Source: Pseudomonas helleri (lineage in GTDB: Bacteria > Pseudomonadota > Gammaproteobacteria > Pseudomonadales > Pseudomonadaceae). From it: 64,000 nucleotides of DNA. Of the stretch, positions 16,466 to 25,664 are shown one piece after another (positions within the stretch are counted from its first letter, which is position 1; each line of letters begins with the position of its first letter). The notes below the pieces were generated by a model. The model ran no database searches, was not told the DNA's origin, and saw only the letters and a list, made by a program, of their open reading frames with translations. The stretch spans positions 496,001-560,000 of the forward strand of contig NZ_JYLD01000001.1 in NCBI RefSeq assembly GCF_001043025.1. Reading direction: 5' to 3'. The translations under genes were made by a program, and so were the position numbers.

Positions 16466-16580
16466 AATATGCCACCCAAGGAATATAAACTCAAGGGAAT
16501 AATCCTAAGAGCTTCAACCTCTTCCTGCTACACGCAAAACTCGCTCAATTGTTAGTTTTTGTTCGGCGCACGCAACTCAA

Positions 16581-16620
16581 AAAAAAACGCCCCGAACCAA
16601 CCGGTTCGGGGCGTTTTTTA
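16581..16620. terminator. Bidirectional intrinsic terminator
   Basis: A strong stem of CGCCCCGAACC and GGTTCGGGGCG with A-runs on one side and T-runs on the other. It serves oprD (minus strand), 36 bp after its stop, and would also stop any transcription from the left. Confidence 0.9.
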
Positions 16621-16655
16621 TTCAGATGTCAGACCTGACTGGCAGGCCCGTGGCA

Positions 16656-17939
16656 TCAGAAAATGCTGATTGGGTAATCAACAAATACACGGACTTCGTT
16701 ACCGCCGACGTTGTAGTCGCTGGCGTTGTTGGAAACGCGCAACCACGAACCGCGCAGACGCACGCTCAGGTCTTTAACCGGGCCGCTTTGTACAACGTAC
16801 TTGGCCTGGTTGTAGATTTCGCGCTCGGTACCACGACCACGGCCTGAACCGTCGTCGATGTTGGTGCCGCGTACGTAGGCGATGTTGTAGGTCAGGCCTG
16901 GAATGCCAACGGCGCCGAAGTCGAAGCCGTAACCAAGCTGCCACGAACGCTCGTCTTTGGCGTTGAAGTCAGACCAGTAGGAGTTGGCCAGCAAGATGGT
17001 GTTGCCGCCGTCGCCCACGCCGCCCGCATTGCGGTAGCCGCCGTATGGGTAGCCGATTTCACCGGTGCTGCTCTGGTAAGCCAGAACCAGCGAGTGCGCG
17101 CCGAACGCGTAGGTGGTTGCCAGGCTCCAGATCTTGTTGTCGGTGCCGTCAACCTTCAGCACGTCACGCGCGTAGCCAGAGTCTACGTGGGTGCGGTAGC
17201 CGTTGAAGTCAAACGTCAGGGACTGTTTGTCATCCAGTGGCAGGGCGTAGGTCATGCCCAGGTATTGCTTGCGCAGCTCGTCTTTCATCTCGGAGCCGTA
17301 CAACGAGGCCGAGAAGCGCTCGGTGAACTTGTAGCTACCGCCGAACACGTTGATGCTCTTCAGGCCGCCGCTGTTACGCGCTTCAGCACTTTTACGCGAC
17401 TCTTCGGTGAAACGACCCACGTTCAGTTCCAGGCCGTCGATCTCTTTGGAGGTCAACAGGGTACCGGTGAAGCTTTCTGGCATCAGACGGGAGTTGTCGT
17501 ACATCAGTACCGGCAGAGCAGGCATTTGGTCACCGTATTTCAGCACGGTGTTGGAAATGCGGAATTTCACGGCAGCGCCAGCCTTGGCGATGTCGTGAGC
17601 GGCTTTGCCGTTATGGTCTTGCTTGAAGAAGTCGATGCCGCCTGCGCCGCTGCTGCCCTTGCCGCCGTCCAGACGCAGTGCGTAGATGCCGAAAGCATCC
17701 ACACCCACGCCCACGGTGCCTTGGGTGAAGCCGGAGGTGAATGTGCCGAGGAAGCCTTGGCCCCATTCAGCTTTGTCTTGTTGGTGGTGTTTGTAGTCGC
17801 GGCTGATGTAGGCGTTGCGCGCCAATACGTTCAGGTGGCTGTCTTCTACAAAACCTTTTGCGTCAGCTTGATCGTTAGCCATGGCCTGGGTAGCACCGAG
17901 TACGCCCAGAGCGAGTAGACCTATCCGTGTTTTTAACAT
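16656..17939 (-). CDS. OprD-family outer-membrane porin
   Basis: A 427-aa porin. The signal peptide is MLKTRIGLLALGVLGATQAMA. The mature N-terminus (GFVEDSHLNVLARNAYISRD) and segments such as EWGQGFLGTFTSGFTQGTVGVGVDAFG, the purine-loop region LPVLMYDNSRLMPESFTGT and the C-terminal FVDYPISIF are characteristic of the Pseudomonas OprD/Opd/Opp family of 18-strand specific channels for amino acids, peptides or aromatic and other carboxylates. Length is normal. The upstream leader contains a promoter-terminator module (see 18018-18125). The exact substrate is not predictable here. Confidence 0.93.
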   Translation of the reverse strand: MLKTRIGLLALGVLGATQAMANDQADAKGFVEDSHLNVLARNAYISRDYKHHQQDKAEWGQGFLGTFTSGFTQGTVGVGVDAFGIYALRLDGGKGSSGAGGIDFFKQDHNGKAAHDIAKAGAAVKFRISNTVLKYGDQMPALPVLMYDNSRLMPESFTGTLLTSKEIDGLELNVGRFTEESRKSAEARNSGGLKSINVFGGSYKFTERFSASLYGSEMKDELRKQYLGMTYALPLDDKQSLTFDFNGYRTHVDSGYARDVLKVDGTDNKIWSLATTYAFGAHSLVLAYQSSTGEIGYPYGGYRNAGGVGDGGNTILLANSYWSDFNAKDERSWQLGYGFDFGAVGIPGLTYNIAYVRGTNIDDGSGRGRGTEREIYNQAKYVVQSGPVKDLSVRLRGSWLRVSNNASDYNVGGNEVRVFVDYPISIF

Positions 17940-18017
17940 TTTATTTTCCTTATTTCAGAATAGAGGCGCGCTGTGGGTTTCAAGCTGAAACATTGAGTGG
18001 TGGTTGCTTCACATAAC

Positions 18018-18049
18018 AAAAAAGACCCACACGAGACACCGCGCGGGTC
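18018..18049 (-). terminator. Intrinsic terminator or attenuator upstream of oprD
   Basis: On the minus strand the stem GACCCGCGCG/CGTGTGGGTC (two G-U pairs, loop GTGTCT) is followed by TTTTTTG. It lies 79 bp before the oprD ATG and 137 bp after the DsbA-family stop. It may end the upstream gene, a short RNA, or attenuate oprD. Confidence 0.72.
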
Positions 18050-18095
18050 ATTTAGAAAGTTGGTGCATGGCTTATCGCCACAGGCGTAGGCAGGG

Positions 18096-18125
18096 ATCCT
18101 ATCCGTCGTTAAGGCAAAGTGTCAA
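18096..18125 (-). promoter_or_regulatory. Sigma-70-type promoter upstream of oprD
   Basis: On the minus strand, a perfect TTGACA (18125-18120) stands 18 bp before TAGGAT (18101-18096). Predicted transcription starts near 18089 and meets the terminator at 18018 after roughly 70 nt, before reaching oprD. Confidence 0.6.
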
Positions 18126-18185
18126 TTTCGTGAAAAATTTGTTAATTGCCAGCAATTCAAAGACCGTTGATCGCGCTTTAACCTT

Positions 18186-18869
18186 TTACTCGTCGCAGCC
18201 ATTCAGGCCGCAGGCGGGCGCTGAATCGTTTGGGCTTTGGGCGGGTGCTCGCAACCATTGCGCAAAGGCATCTGGCTTACCGATAAACGCCCCAAAATCG
18301 ACCACTTGGTAGCGCCCGTCGAGTTCCAGAACCAGGGTAGGAAAGCCTTGGCCCCCAACCTGCCCGAGCAGTTTGCGGCTGTCTTTGATATGAGTGTGGG
18401 TCGGTTCGCCACGGGCCGCCTGGTAGGCCGTAACAAAGGCCTCGGTGGGCAGGCCGATTTCAGTGGCCAGTTCCTCCAGCACATCCTTGTCGCTAATCCG
18501 CCGCCCTTCGACATAGTGCGCCGTCTGTAAACGCCCCAGCAGTTCAAGGCCACGCCCGGCCAGTTGCTCGGCGGCCAACACGGCAGTGATGGGCGGCGCC
18601 GAATCAAAAACCGCTGTGGTGTCGCGCAGCAGCCCTTCAAAGTAAGCCTCGCCAAACGGCTGGCCGGTGTATTCAGCAATCCGCTGGTCATGGGGCATGA
18701 CGTAGTCACGCAGTTGCGCAGACACAGGGCGGCGCTGGGCGCCGGTCATCATCCCGCCGCCATGAGCCACCACCGGCACAAGGCCGCGGGCAGCGTCGAT
18801 CAGCGGCTTGGCGCCATAGCACCAACCGCACAACGGGTCATAGATGTAATGCAGAACGGGGGTGGTCAT
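18186..18869 (-). CDS. DsbA-family thioredoxin-fold protein
   Basis: A 227-aa cytoplasmic protein with CGWC at residues 14-17 (YIYDPLCGWCYGA) and a helical insertion followed by a cis-proline-type segment GGQGFPTLVLELDGRY. This is the FrnE/DsbA-like group of disulfide or isomerase proteins seen in many Pseudomonas. ATG 18869 is preferred to the upstream frame start because it sits next to the core fold and follows a GGAG. There is no signal peptide, so a periplasmic role is unlikely. The substrate is unknown. Confidence 0.86.
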   Translation of the reverse strand: MTTPVLHYIYDPLCGWCYGAKPLIDAARGLVPVVAHGGGMMTGAQRRPVSAQLRDYVMPHDQRIAEYTGQPFGEAYFEGLLRDTTAVFDSAPPITAVLAAEQLAGRGLELLGRLQTAHYVEGRRISDKDVLEELATEIGLPTEAFVTAYQAARGEPTHTHIKDSRKLLGQVGGQGFPTLVLELDGRYQVVDFGAFIGKPDAFAQWLRAPAQSPNDSAPACGLNGCDE

Positions 18870-18981
18870 GGAGCGCTCCGAAGGTTCAATCAATCAGAGC
18901 GTCAGACTAGCGGTAAGGCAGGAACAGAAAAACGCTGCCAGCGCTTTTAGTGTGTTGCGTTAACCGGGCAAATAAAGGACT

Positions 18982-19038
18982 TGTAGGAGCCGAGCTTTTT
19001 AGAAGATCAAAAGATCGCGAGGCGAGCTCGCTCCTACA
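18982..19038. repeat. Dispersed TGTAGGAGCGAGCTTG-type inverted repeat, left arm degenerate
   Basis: The left arm is TGTAGGAGCCGAGCTT with a deletion; the right arm is AAGATCGCGAGGCGAGCTCG and on to CTCCTACA. It belongs to the same family as 24109, 39227, 43869 and 55839. It lies between the aguA 3' end and the DsbA-family gene. Confidence 0.8.
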
Positions 19039-19051
19039 GTTTTGGGTGGGG

Positions 19052-20158
19052 TCAAGCTTTGCGTGGGGCGGGTTGTTGCTGGGTCAGGCAGTGGATGTTG
19101 CCACCGCCCAGCAGCAATTCACGACCCGGCACCATCACCACTTCGTGCTGCGGAAACAGGTTTTGCAGGATGTCTTTGGCCTCTGCGTCCATCGGGTCGT
19201 CGAAGCTTGGGGCGATGATGCCGCCGTTGACGATCAGGAAGTTCACGTAAGACCCGGCCAAACGCTCCGACGGATTACGGTCCTGGCTGCCAGCGACTTT
19301 ATCCACACCGTCGCACTCTTCCTGGGTGGCGTACATCGGCCCCGGAATAGGCATTTTGTGCACAACAAACGAACGGCCCTGGGCATCGGTGCTGGTGGCC
19401 AGCACTTTCATCGCTTCGTGGCAACGCACGTAGTTGGGGTCGCGCTCGTCGTCGGTCCAGGCCAGCAGCACTTCACCCGGCGCCACGTAGCAGCAGAAGT
19501 TATCCACATGGCCGTCGGTTTCATCGTTGTAAAGGCCATCGGGCAGCCAGATGATCTTATCCACAGCCAGTTGCGCGCGCAGCACGCTTTCAATCTCTTC
19601 ACGGGACAGATGCGGGTTACGGTTACGGTTCAGCAGGCATTCGCCGGTGGTGATCAATGTGCCTTCACCATCAACGTGGATCGAACCGCCTTCCAGCACA
19701 AAACCTTCGGTGTAGTAGCGCGCCGAGCGCTCGATTTCGAGGATCTTGCTGCCCACTTGCTGATCGCGGTTCCACGGGAAGTACAACCCGCCGTCAAACC
19801 CGCCCCAGGCGTTGAAGTCCCAGTTCACGCCGCGCACTTCGCCGGTGTCGTTGATCACGAACGTCGGCCCGCTGTCGCGCACCCAGGCGTCATCGTTGGA
19901 AAGCTCGACCACACGGATGTTCGGCACATCGAGCTGAGCGCGAGCGTTTTCGTACTGTGCGGCCGACACCCCGACGGTCACCGGCTCGAAGCGGGCAATG
20001 GCCTTGGCCACAGCAGCGTGCGCGGCTTGCGCAGGCTTGCCGCCCAAACGCCAGTTGTCCGGGCGCTCAGGCCAGATCATCCAGACTTGAGTTTGAGGAG
20101 CCCATTCGGCCGGCATGTGAAAGCCGTCAGCGCGGGGCGTGCTGTGCAAAGTAGTCAT
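19052..20158 (-). CDS. aguA: Agmatine deiminase
   Basis: A 368-aa enzyme of the guanidino-group-modifying superfamily, converting agmatine to N-carbamoylputrescine in the arginine decarboxylase route to putrescine. The motifs seen are [55 protein letters not shown] and the nucleophilic cysteine in GGGNIHC (Cys357). Length and ends match the family. No aguB (carbamoylputrescine amidohydrolase) or aguR lies in the window. It is transcribed away from dctB, with a 250-bp AT-rich spacer holding an inverted repeat. Confidence 0.95.
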   Translation of the reverse strand: MTTLHSTPRADGFHMPAEWAPQTQVWMIWPERPDNWRLGGKPAQAAHAAVAKAIARFEPVTVGVSAAQYENARAQLDVPNIRVVELSNDDAWVRDSGPTFVINDTGEVRGVNWDFNAWGGFDGGLYFPWNRDQQVGSKILEIERSARYYTEGFVLEGGSIHVDGEGTLITTGECLLNRNRNPHLSREEIESVLRAQLAVDKIIWLPDGLYNDETDGHVDNFCCYVAPGEVLLAWTDDERDPNYVRCHEAMKVLATSTDAQGRSFVVHKMPIPGPMYATQEECDGVDKVAGSQDRNPSERLAGSYVNFLIVNGGIIAPSFDDPMDAEAKDILQNLFPQHEVVMVPGRELLLGGGNIHCLTQQQPAPRKA

Positions 20159-20269
20159 AACCGTCAGGACTCCAGGGAATCAAAAAAGAGGGGGATGGGC
20201 GCATCAATCAGGCTGGCCGGAAACAGTGGACGCCTGCCTGCCTTTCGTCAAGAAAGGCCCCCTTTATAG

Positions 20270-20303
20270 CCGATAAATATCCACAATAAAAACCATTTAT
20301 CGG
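20270..20303. promoter_or_regulatory. Inverted repeat in the aguA/dctB spacer
   Basis: CCGATAAAT (20270-20278) and ATTTATCGG (20295-20303) are perfect arms with a 16-bp AT-rich centre. It lies 112 bp upstream of aguA and 106 bp upstream of dctB. It is a candidate operator for one or both; the binding protein is unknown. Confidence 0.45.
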
Positions 20304-20408
20304 ATTTAACCCAGACAAAAGCATTTTTAATACAGATATAAATCGAGATTAAAAATAGCGTTAGTAGCCTCACTCCTACGGGGTTTAAGCGTAGGTATAC
20401 TGCGCCCT

Positions 20409-22223
20409 ATGAACTCGACTCCTACAACTCCTCGCCGCCCCCGCTGGCGCAGCCTGGCCTTACTGGCGCTGTGCCTGGCGCCTTTGTTGTGGCCACTGCA
20501 GCACTTGGCCGAGCGCTATTACCGCAGCGAACTGGCCGGGCAGAACCGCCAGACCCTCGACCTGTACGTGGCCAACTTGCTGGGCACGCTGCACCGCTAT
20601 GAGGTGCTGCCACAAATTCTGGGCGAGCTGCCCGCGCTGCGTAATTCGCTGGCCGACCCGGAAGACCCGCAAACCCTGAGCACGGCCAATAAGTTGCTCG
20701 CTGAGATCAACAGCCAGACCGGCGCCGAGGTCATGTACCTGATTGATGCCGATGGCAACACGGTGGCGACGTCGAACTGGGACAAGCCCGACAGCTTTAT
20801 CCGACGCAACTTTGCTTTCCGTCCGTACTTCAGCGAAGCAATGGACGGCAAGCTGGGGCGCTTTTTCGGCTTGGGCACTACGTCCGGCAAACGCGGCTAT
20901 TACTTTGCCGCCCCGGTGACCGAAGGCGATAAAAAGCTCGGCGTGCTGGTGGTCAAGGTGGACCTGGATCACACCGAGCGTTTGTGGGGCAACACCCCGG
21001 AGCAATTGCTGACAACCGACGACAACGGCGTGGTGATTCTCACGTCCCGCCCGGATTGGCGCTTCAAGGCCACACGCAAACTGTCGCCGCAAGAGCAACA
21101 GGACATTTTCGCCATCCTGCCCTACCCGACGCGCAACCTGCAGCCGCTGAACATCAACCCGGATTCGTGGGTGGTACAAACGCAAAAAATCGACGAGACC
21201 GGCTGGAGCGTGAACATTCTTGCGCCGCGTACCTTGATCGATCGCCCGGTGCGGACTGTGCTGGCCATTGGCGCGGCTACCTTGCTGGTGGTCATGCTGC
21301 TGATCAGCTTGATGATGCAACGTCGCCGCCATTACCTGGAGCGCATCGCCTTCGAAGCCAAGGCCCGGCGTGAACTCGAAGGCCGGGTGGCCGAGCGTAC
21401 CAGCGACCTTGAAGGCCTCAACCAGCGCCTGCGTAAAGAAGTGCTGGAGCGCGAGCATGCGCAGCAAGAACTGGTGCGCGCCCAGGATGACCTGGTGCAG
21501 GCGGGCAAGCTATCCGCGCTGGGCACCATGTCGGCCAGCATCAGCCACGAACTCAACCAGCCGCTGGCGGCCATCCGCAGCTATGCCGAAAACGCCGAAG
21601 TGTTGCTCGACCATCAACGCACTGAAGACGCGCGCAGCAACCTCAAGCTGATCAACGAACTGACCGGGCGCATGTCTTCGATCATTGCGCACCTGCGCGC
21701 GTTCGCCCGGCGCGATCGCCATGCGCCTGAAAGCGTGGCGCTGCAACCGGCGCTGGACGATGCCCTGGCCTTGCTGGCCAAACGTCGGCGCAGCATGGAA
21801 GTCGAACTGATCCGCGATTTACCCGCCGCCACGCTGTGGGTCGAAGCCGGTGAAACCCGTTTGCGCCAAGTGCTGGGCAACCTGCTGGCCAACGCCCTCG
21901 ATGCGCTCACCGAAAAAGGCCCGCCCCGGCGGTTGTGGCTAAGTGCCCAATCCACGCCCGAGGGCGTCACTGTGTACATTCGCGACAACGGCCCGGGCTT
22001 TTGCATGGAAGCGTTGGGCCGCGCGGGTGAGCCGTTTTACACCACCAAAACCCGCACCCAGGGGTTGGGGTTGGGGCTGGCCATCTGCGACACGCTGATC
22101 CGTGCGTTTGGCGGCGAATTGCTGTTCGCCAACCATAAAGAAGGCGGCGCCTTAATTACCCTACGACTGCGCGCCGGTGCACCGGGCGTGAGCTTGCAAG
22201 CTTCAGAGGACTCCAGGTCATGA
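20409..22223 (+). CDS. dctB: C4-dicarboxylate sensor histidine kinase DctB
   Basis: A 604-aa two-component sensor. Membrane helices at about 14-31 and 282-302 bracket a 250-residue periplasmic double-PAS-type domain, with the DctB-like FRPYFSEAMDGKLGRFFGLG at about 137-156. A cytoplasmic coiled coil (310-365) leads to the H-box SASISHELNQPLAAIR (His380) and a GHKL ATPase with DNGPGF and GLGLGLAI. DctB senses succinate, fumarate and malate and phosphorylates DctD. The stop overlaps the dctD start. No dctA or dctPQM transport gene is in the window, so the regulated transporter lies elsewhere. Confidence 0.92.
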   Translation: MNSTPTTPRRPRWRSLALLALCLAPLLWPLQHLAERYYRSELAGQNRQTLDLYVANLLGTLHRYEVLPQILGELPALRNSLADPEDPQTLSTANKLLAEINSQTGAEVMYLIDADGNTVATSNWDKPDSFIRRNFAFRPYFSEAMDGKLGRFFGLGTTSGKRGYYFAAPVTEGDKKLGVLVVKVDLDHTERLWGNTPEQLLTTDDNGVVILTSRPDWRFKATRKLSPQEQQDIFAILPYPTRNLQPLNINPDSWVVQTQKIDETGWSVNILAPRTLIDRPVRTVLAIGAATLLVVMLLISLMMQRRRHYLERIAFEAKARRELEGRVAERTSDLEGLNQRLRKEVLEREHAQQELVRAQDDLVQAGKLSALGTMSASISHELNQPLAAIRSYAENAEVLLDHQRTEDARSNLKLINELTGRMSSIIAHLRAFARRDRHAPESVALQPALDDALALLAKRRRSMEVELIRDLPAATLWVEAGETRLRQVLGNLLANALDALTEKGPPRRLWLSAQSTPEGVTVYIRDNGPGFCMEALGRAGEPFYTTKTRTQGLGLGLAICDTLIRAFGGELLFANHKEGGALITLRLRAGAPGVSLQASEDSRS

Positions 22224-23614
22224 GCCAACCCATTGATCCGCGCGTACAGGTCATCTTGATCGATGATGATCCGCACCTGCGCCAGGCGCTCTGCCAAACC
22301 CTGGACCTGGCCGGGCTTAAAGTGTTGCCGCTGGCCGAAGCCAACGGCCTGGCCGAGCGCATCTCGCGGGACTGGGCCGGCGTGGTGGTCAGTGACATCC
22401 GCATGCCAGGCATGGACGGGCTGGAGCTGCTCACCCATCTGCACGCGCAAGACCCTGAGCTGCCGGTGCTGTTGATTACCGGCCATGGTGATGTGCCCTT
22501 GGCGGTGCAGGCCATGCGCACGGGCGCTTACGACTTTCTGGAAAAACCGTTTGCCAGCGACGCCCTGCTCGACAGCGTGCGCCGGGCGCTGGCCCTTCGC
22601 GCACTGGTGCTGGACAACCGCAGCCTGCGCCTGGCGCTCAGCGATCGTCAGCAACTGAGCGCACGGCTGGTGGGGCAATCTTCGGCCATGCTGCGCTTGC
22701 GCGAGCAAATTGGCGCCCTTGCCGGGACCAAGGCCGACGTGTTGATTCTGGGCGAAACCGGCTCCGGCAAAGAAGTCGTCGCACGGGCGCTGCATGACCT
22801 GTCGAGCCGCCGCAACGGCCCGTTCGTGGCGATCAACGCCGGGGCGCTGGCCGAGTCGGTGGTCGAGAGTGAACTGTTCGGCCATGAACCCGGTGCCTTT
22901 ACCGGCGCGCAAAAACGCCGTATCGGCAAATTCGAATTCGCCAATGGCGGGACGTTGTTCCTCGACGAAATCGAAAGCATGAGCCTGGACGTGCAGGTCA
23001 AGTTGCTGCGTTTGCTGCAAGAGCGCGTGGTTGAGCGTTTAGGCGGCAACCAGCTGATCCCGCTGGATATCCGGGTGATCGCCGCCACCAAGGAAGACCT
23101 GCGTCAGGCCGCCGACCAAGGGCGTTTTCGCGCCGACTTGTACTACCGGCTCAACGTCGCGCCGCTGCGTATTTCGCCATTGCGCGAGCGCGGTGAAGAC
23201 GTGCTGGTGCTGTTCCAGCACTTTGCCGACGAGGCCAGCGCCCGCCATGGCCTGGCGCTCAACGTGTTGCAACCGGGCCAGCGGGCGCAGTTATTGCGCC
23301 ACACCTGGCCGGGCAATGTGCGCGAACTGCAAAACGTCGCTGAGCGCTTTGCCCTGGGTCTGGAATTGGCCCTGGACGAAGGCTCCAGCGACGGCACAAC
23401 GTCGTCTGAACATGAAGTATCTGGCAACTTGAGCGAACAGGTCGAACACTTCGAAAAGAGCCTGATTGCTGCCGAGCTTGAGCGCTCACACAGCTCGATG
23501 CGCAGCCTCGCCGAAGCGCTGGGCGTGCCGCGCAAAACCCTGCACGACAAATTGCGCAAGCACGGCCTGCACTTTGAGAGCGGCAGCCACCCTCACACCG
23601 ACGAACTTGATTGA
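22220..23614 (+). CDS. dctD: Sigma-54-dependent response regulator DctD
   Basis: A 464-aa NtrC-family activator. The receiver domain is at 8-125, with phosphoacceptor Asp59 in VVSDIRMPGMDG. The AAA+ domain has Walker A GETGSGKE and the sigma-54 contact loop GAFTGA within SELFGHEPGAFTGAQ. The C-terminal Fis-type helix-turn-helix is MRSLAEALGVPRKTLHDKLRKHGL. Phosphorylated DctD activates C4-dicarboxylate transport promoters with RpoN. It is translationally coupled to dctB (ATGA overlap). Confidence 0.94.
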   Translation: MSQPIDPRVQVILIDDDPHLRQALCQTLDLAGLKVLPLAEANGLAERISRDWAGVVVSDIRMPGMDGLELLTHLHAQDPELPVLLITGHGDVPLAVQAMRTGAYDFLEKPFASDALLDSVRRALALRALVLDNRSLRLALSDRQQLSARLVGQSSAMLRLREQIGALAGTKADVLILGETGSGKEVVARALHDLSSRRNGPFVAINAGALAESVVESELFGHEPGAFTGAQKRRIGKFEFANGGTLFLDEIESMSLDVQVKLLRLLQERVVERLGGNQLIPLDIRVIAATKEDLRQAADQGRFRADLYYRLNVAPLRISPLRERGEDVLVLFQHFADEASARHGLALNVLQPGQRAQLLRHTWPGNVRELQNVAERFALGLELALDEGSSDGTTSSEHEVSGNLSEQVEHFEKSLIAAELERSHSSMRSLAEALGVPRKTLHDKLRKHGLHFESGSHPHTDELD

Positions 23615-23632
23615 CCTGAACAGGATCCGCGC

Positions 23633-24088
23633 ATGAACCGCGACAGTCGTTATCTGGAATCCATCCTTCATCACGACATTCCGCTGACCCGTGAAATGGG
23701 CCTCAAAGTGGTTGGCTGGCAAGATCGGCAATTGCGTTTGCACCTGCCGCTGGACGCCAACATCAACCACAAAAGCACCATGTTTGGCGGCAGCTTGTAT
23801 TGCGGCGCGGTGCTGGCCGGTTGGGGCTGGTTGCATTTGAGCCTGCGTGAGGCCGGGATTGAAGACGGGCACATCGTGATTCAAGAAGGCCACATCAGCT
23901 ACCCGCTGCCCGTGACCCAAGACGCCATCGCGCTGTGCGATGCGCCATCAGACGCCGCGTGGAACAAGTTCCTGACCATGTACAAACGCCACGGCCGCGC
24001 ACGTTTAACCCTTGAAACGCGGATGATCAACGCCGACGGCGGGGACGATGCGGTGCGGTTTAGCGGGCAGTATGTATTGCATCGCTAG
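23633..24088 (+). CDS. Hot-dog-fold thioesterase-like protein (YiiD C-terminal type)
   Basis: A 151-aa protein matching the YiiD C-terminal, putative thioesterase family: DIPLTREMGLKVVGWQDRQL at the start, then NHKSTMFGGSLYCGAVLAGWGWLHL, which is the hot-dog helix with its conserved NHxxTxFGGS. It starts 18 bp after dctD and in the same direction, so it may be read through with dctBD, but no functional link is known. The substrate is unknown. Confidence 0.83.
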   Translation: MNRDSRYLESILHHDIPLTREMGLKVVGWQDRQLRLHLPLDANINHKSTMFGGSLYCGAVLAGWGWLHLSLREAGIEDGHIVIQEGHISYPLPVTQDAIALCDAPSDAAWNKFLTMYKRHGRARLTLETRMINADGGDDAVRFSGQYVLHR

Positions 24089-24108
24089 CCAGCTGTTCGC
24101 CAAAACCT

Positions 24109-24176
24109 TGTAGGAGCGAGCTTGTCTCGCGATCTTTTGATCGTTTAAAAGATCGCGAGGCGAGCTCGCTCCTACA
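24109..24176. repeat. Dispersed TGTAGGAGCGAGCTTG-type inverted repeat
   Basis: Nearly perfect arms, TGTAGGAGCGAGCTTGTCTC and its complement variant GAGGCGAGCTCGCTCCTACA, around GATCTTTTGATCGTTTAAAAGATC. It lies between convergent genes and could act as a terminator for both. Confidence 0.88.
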
Positions 24177-24188
24177 GAGGGGTGGCTT

Positions 24189-25013
24189 TTAAGCTTGCGC
24201 CAACGCCAACAACTGCTCACGCCACGGCGCCTTCGCGGGCAACGCCAAAAAATAGCCATTGAGCAGCGATTCCCGCGCCGGATACGTGAACGGCTGGCCA
24301 TCGAGCTGCAACACCACCCCGCCCGCCCCTTCAAGCACGCCTTGTGCGGCGGCTGTGTCCCATTGCGAGGTCGGCGCCAGACGCGGGTAACAATCTGCCG
24401 CGCCTTCGGCCAGCAAACAGAACTTCAATGAGCTGCCAATGTTGGCGGTTTCCAACTTCCCGACGGCCGTCTCCAGCCCGGCCAGCAAGCGCTCTTGCTC
24501 GGGGCTTGAATGCCGACGGCTGGCCACCACGATCAGCGGTTCACCGGCGGGCGGCACGTCGCGCACATTGATCGGTACGATCACGTCCGCGTCCGCCCGC
24601 CAGGCGCCCAGGCCCGCGCCACCGTAGTAGCAACGACCACTGGTGGGCATTGAAACCACGCCGAACACCACGCGACCGTTCTCGATCAGAGCAATGTTGA
24701 CGGTGAATTCTTCGCTGCCGGAGATGAACTCCTTGGTGCCGTCCAACGGATCAACCAGCCACCAGCGGGTCCAGCCAGCGCGCACGCTCTGCGCGATGTT
24801 GGCGTCTTCTTCCGACAACACCGGGATGCTCGGGTCCAACGCGGTCAGGCCATCGAACAAAATGTGGTGCGCCGCGAGGTCAGCTGCGGTGACCGGAGAG
24901 TTATCGTCTTTGGCGGTGACAGCAACATCCGCGCGCCAAAACGGCAAAATGGCCTCGCCCGCACGGTGCGCCAGTTCAATCACCGGGGCCAACAAGGGAT
25001 GCGCCAGGCTCAC
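24189..25013 (-). CDS. cysQ: 3'(2'),5'-bisphosphate nucleotidase CysQ
   Basis: A 274-aa member of the inositol monophosphatase superfamily, hydrolysing PAP and related bisphosphate nucleotides formed during sulfate assimilation. The metal-binding motif WWLVDPLDGTKEF and the C-terminal TSQWDTAAAQGVLEGAGG are present. It starts with GTG at 25013, overlapping the nudE stop by 4 bp, so translation is coupled. Length is as usual for the family. Confidence 0.94.
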   Translation of the reverse strand: MSLAHPLLAPVIELAHRAGEAILPFWRADVAVTAKDDNSPVTAADLAAHHILFDGLTALDPSIPVLSEEDANIAQSVRAGWTRWWLVDPLDGTKEFISGSEEFTVNIALIENGRVVFGVVSMPTSGRCYYGGAGLGAWRADADVIVPINVRDVPPAGEPLIVVASRRHSSPEQERLLAGLETAVGKLETANIGSSLKFCLLAEGAADCYPRLAPTSQWDTAAAQGVLEGAGGVVLQLDGQPFTYPARESLLNGYFLALPAKAPWREQLLALAQA

Positions 25014-25576
25014 GGTTTGAACACTCCGCGCTGGGTCAACAGATCACGCGCCAGGTACAGCGCGGCCAAGGCACGGCCTTCGCTGAACTGCGGGTTTTGC
25101 ACCAGGGTCGACAGCTCTCGCAAGTTGACCCGGTCAACCCGCATCGGCTCCGGCTCGTCGCCTTCGAGGTGGGCTTCGTACAGGTCAGATGCCAGCACCA
25201 CCTGAATTTTCTGGCTCATGTACCCCGGCGACAACGACAGCTCAGTCAAATGCTCAAGCTGGCGGGCACCAAAGCCTGCTTCTTCTTTCAATTCACGCTC
25301 AGCGGCCGCCAGCACGTCTTCGCCCGGCTCGATCAAGCCTTTGGGCAACGAGACTTCATATTCGTCGGTGCCGACACAATATTCTTCGACCAGGATGGCG
25401 TGTTCGGCATCAATCATTGCCACGATCATGACCGCGCCATAGCCGTTACCGCGCCCCACCAGCCGCTCGTAAGTGCGCTCAACGCCATTGGAAAAGCGCA
25501 GTTGCACTTCTTCGACCCGAAACAATCGGCTACTGGCAACAATTTCACGGGCAAGTACGGTGGGTTTTTGGCGCAT
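25010..25576 (-). CDS. nudE: ADP compounds hydrolase NudE
   Basis: A 188-aa Nudix hydrolase with the box GLIEPGEDVLAAAERELKEE-AGF in the middle and a conserved C-terminal LSLSPGYMSQKIQVVLASDL. NudE cleaves ADP-ribose, NADH and Ap-n-A type compounds. It is first gene of a nudE-cysQ pair and divergent from yrfG, an arrangement common in Pseudomonas. Confidence 0.93.
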   Translation of the reverse strand: MRQKPTVLAREIVASSRLFRVEEVQLRFSNGVERTYERLVGRGNGYGAVMIVAMIDAEHAILVEEYCVGTDEYEVSLPKGLIEPGEDVLAAAERELKEEAGFGARQLEHLTELSLSPGYMSQKIQVVLASDLYEAHLEGDEPEPMRVDRVNLRELSTLVQNPQFSEGRALAALYLARDLLTQRGVFKP

Positions 25577-25664
25577 AGCGGCTCCTCAATATGAACGGGT
25601 TACTATACCCCGGCTTTTCCGATTGTCTGTGTCGGATGTTTTTCTACTGTGGGAGAAGTTTTGC

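Noticed and set aside
18950..20269. 439-codon open frame on the plus strand opposite aguA
   Set aside because: Complete overlap with a clear agmatine deiminase; composition is that of a high-GC antisense shadow and shows no recognisable family.
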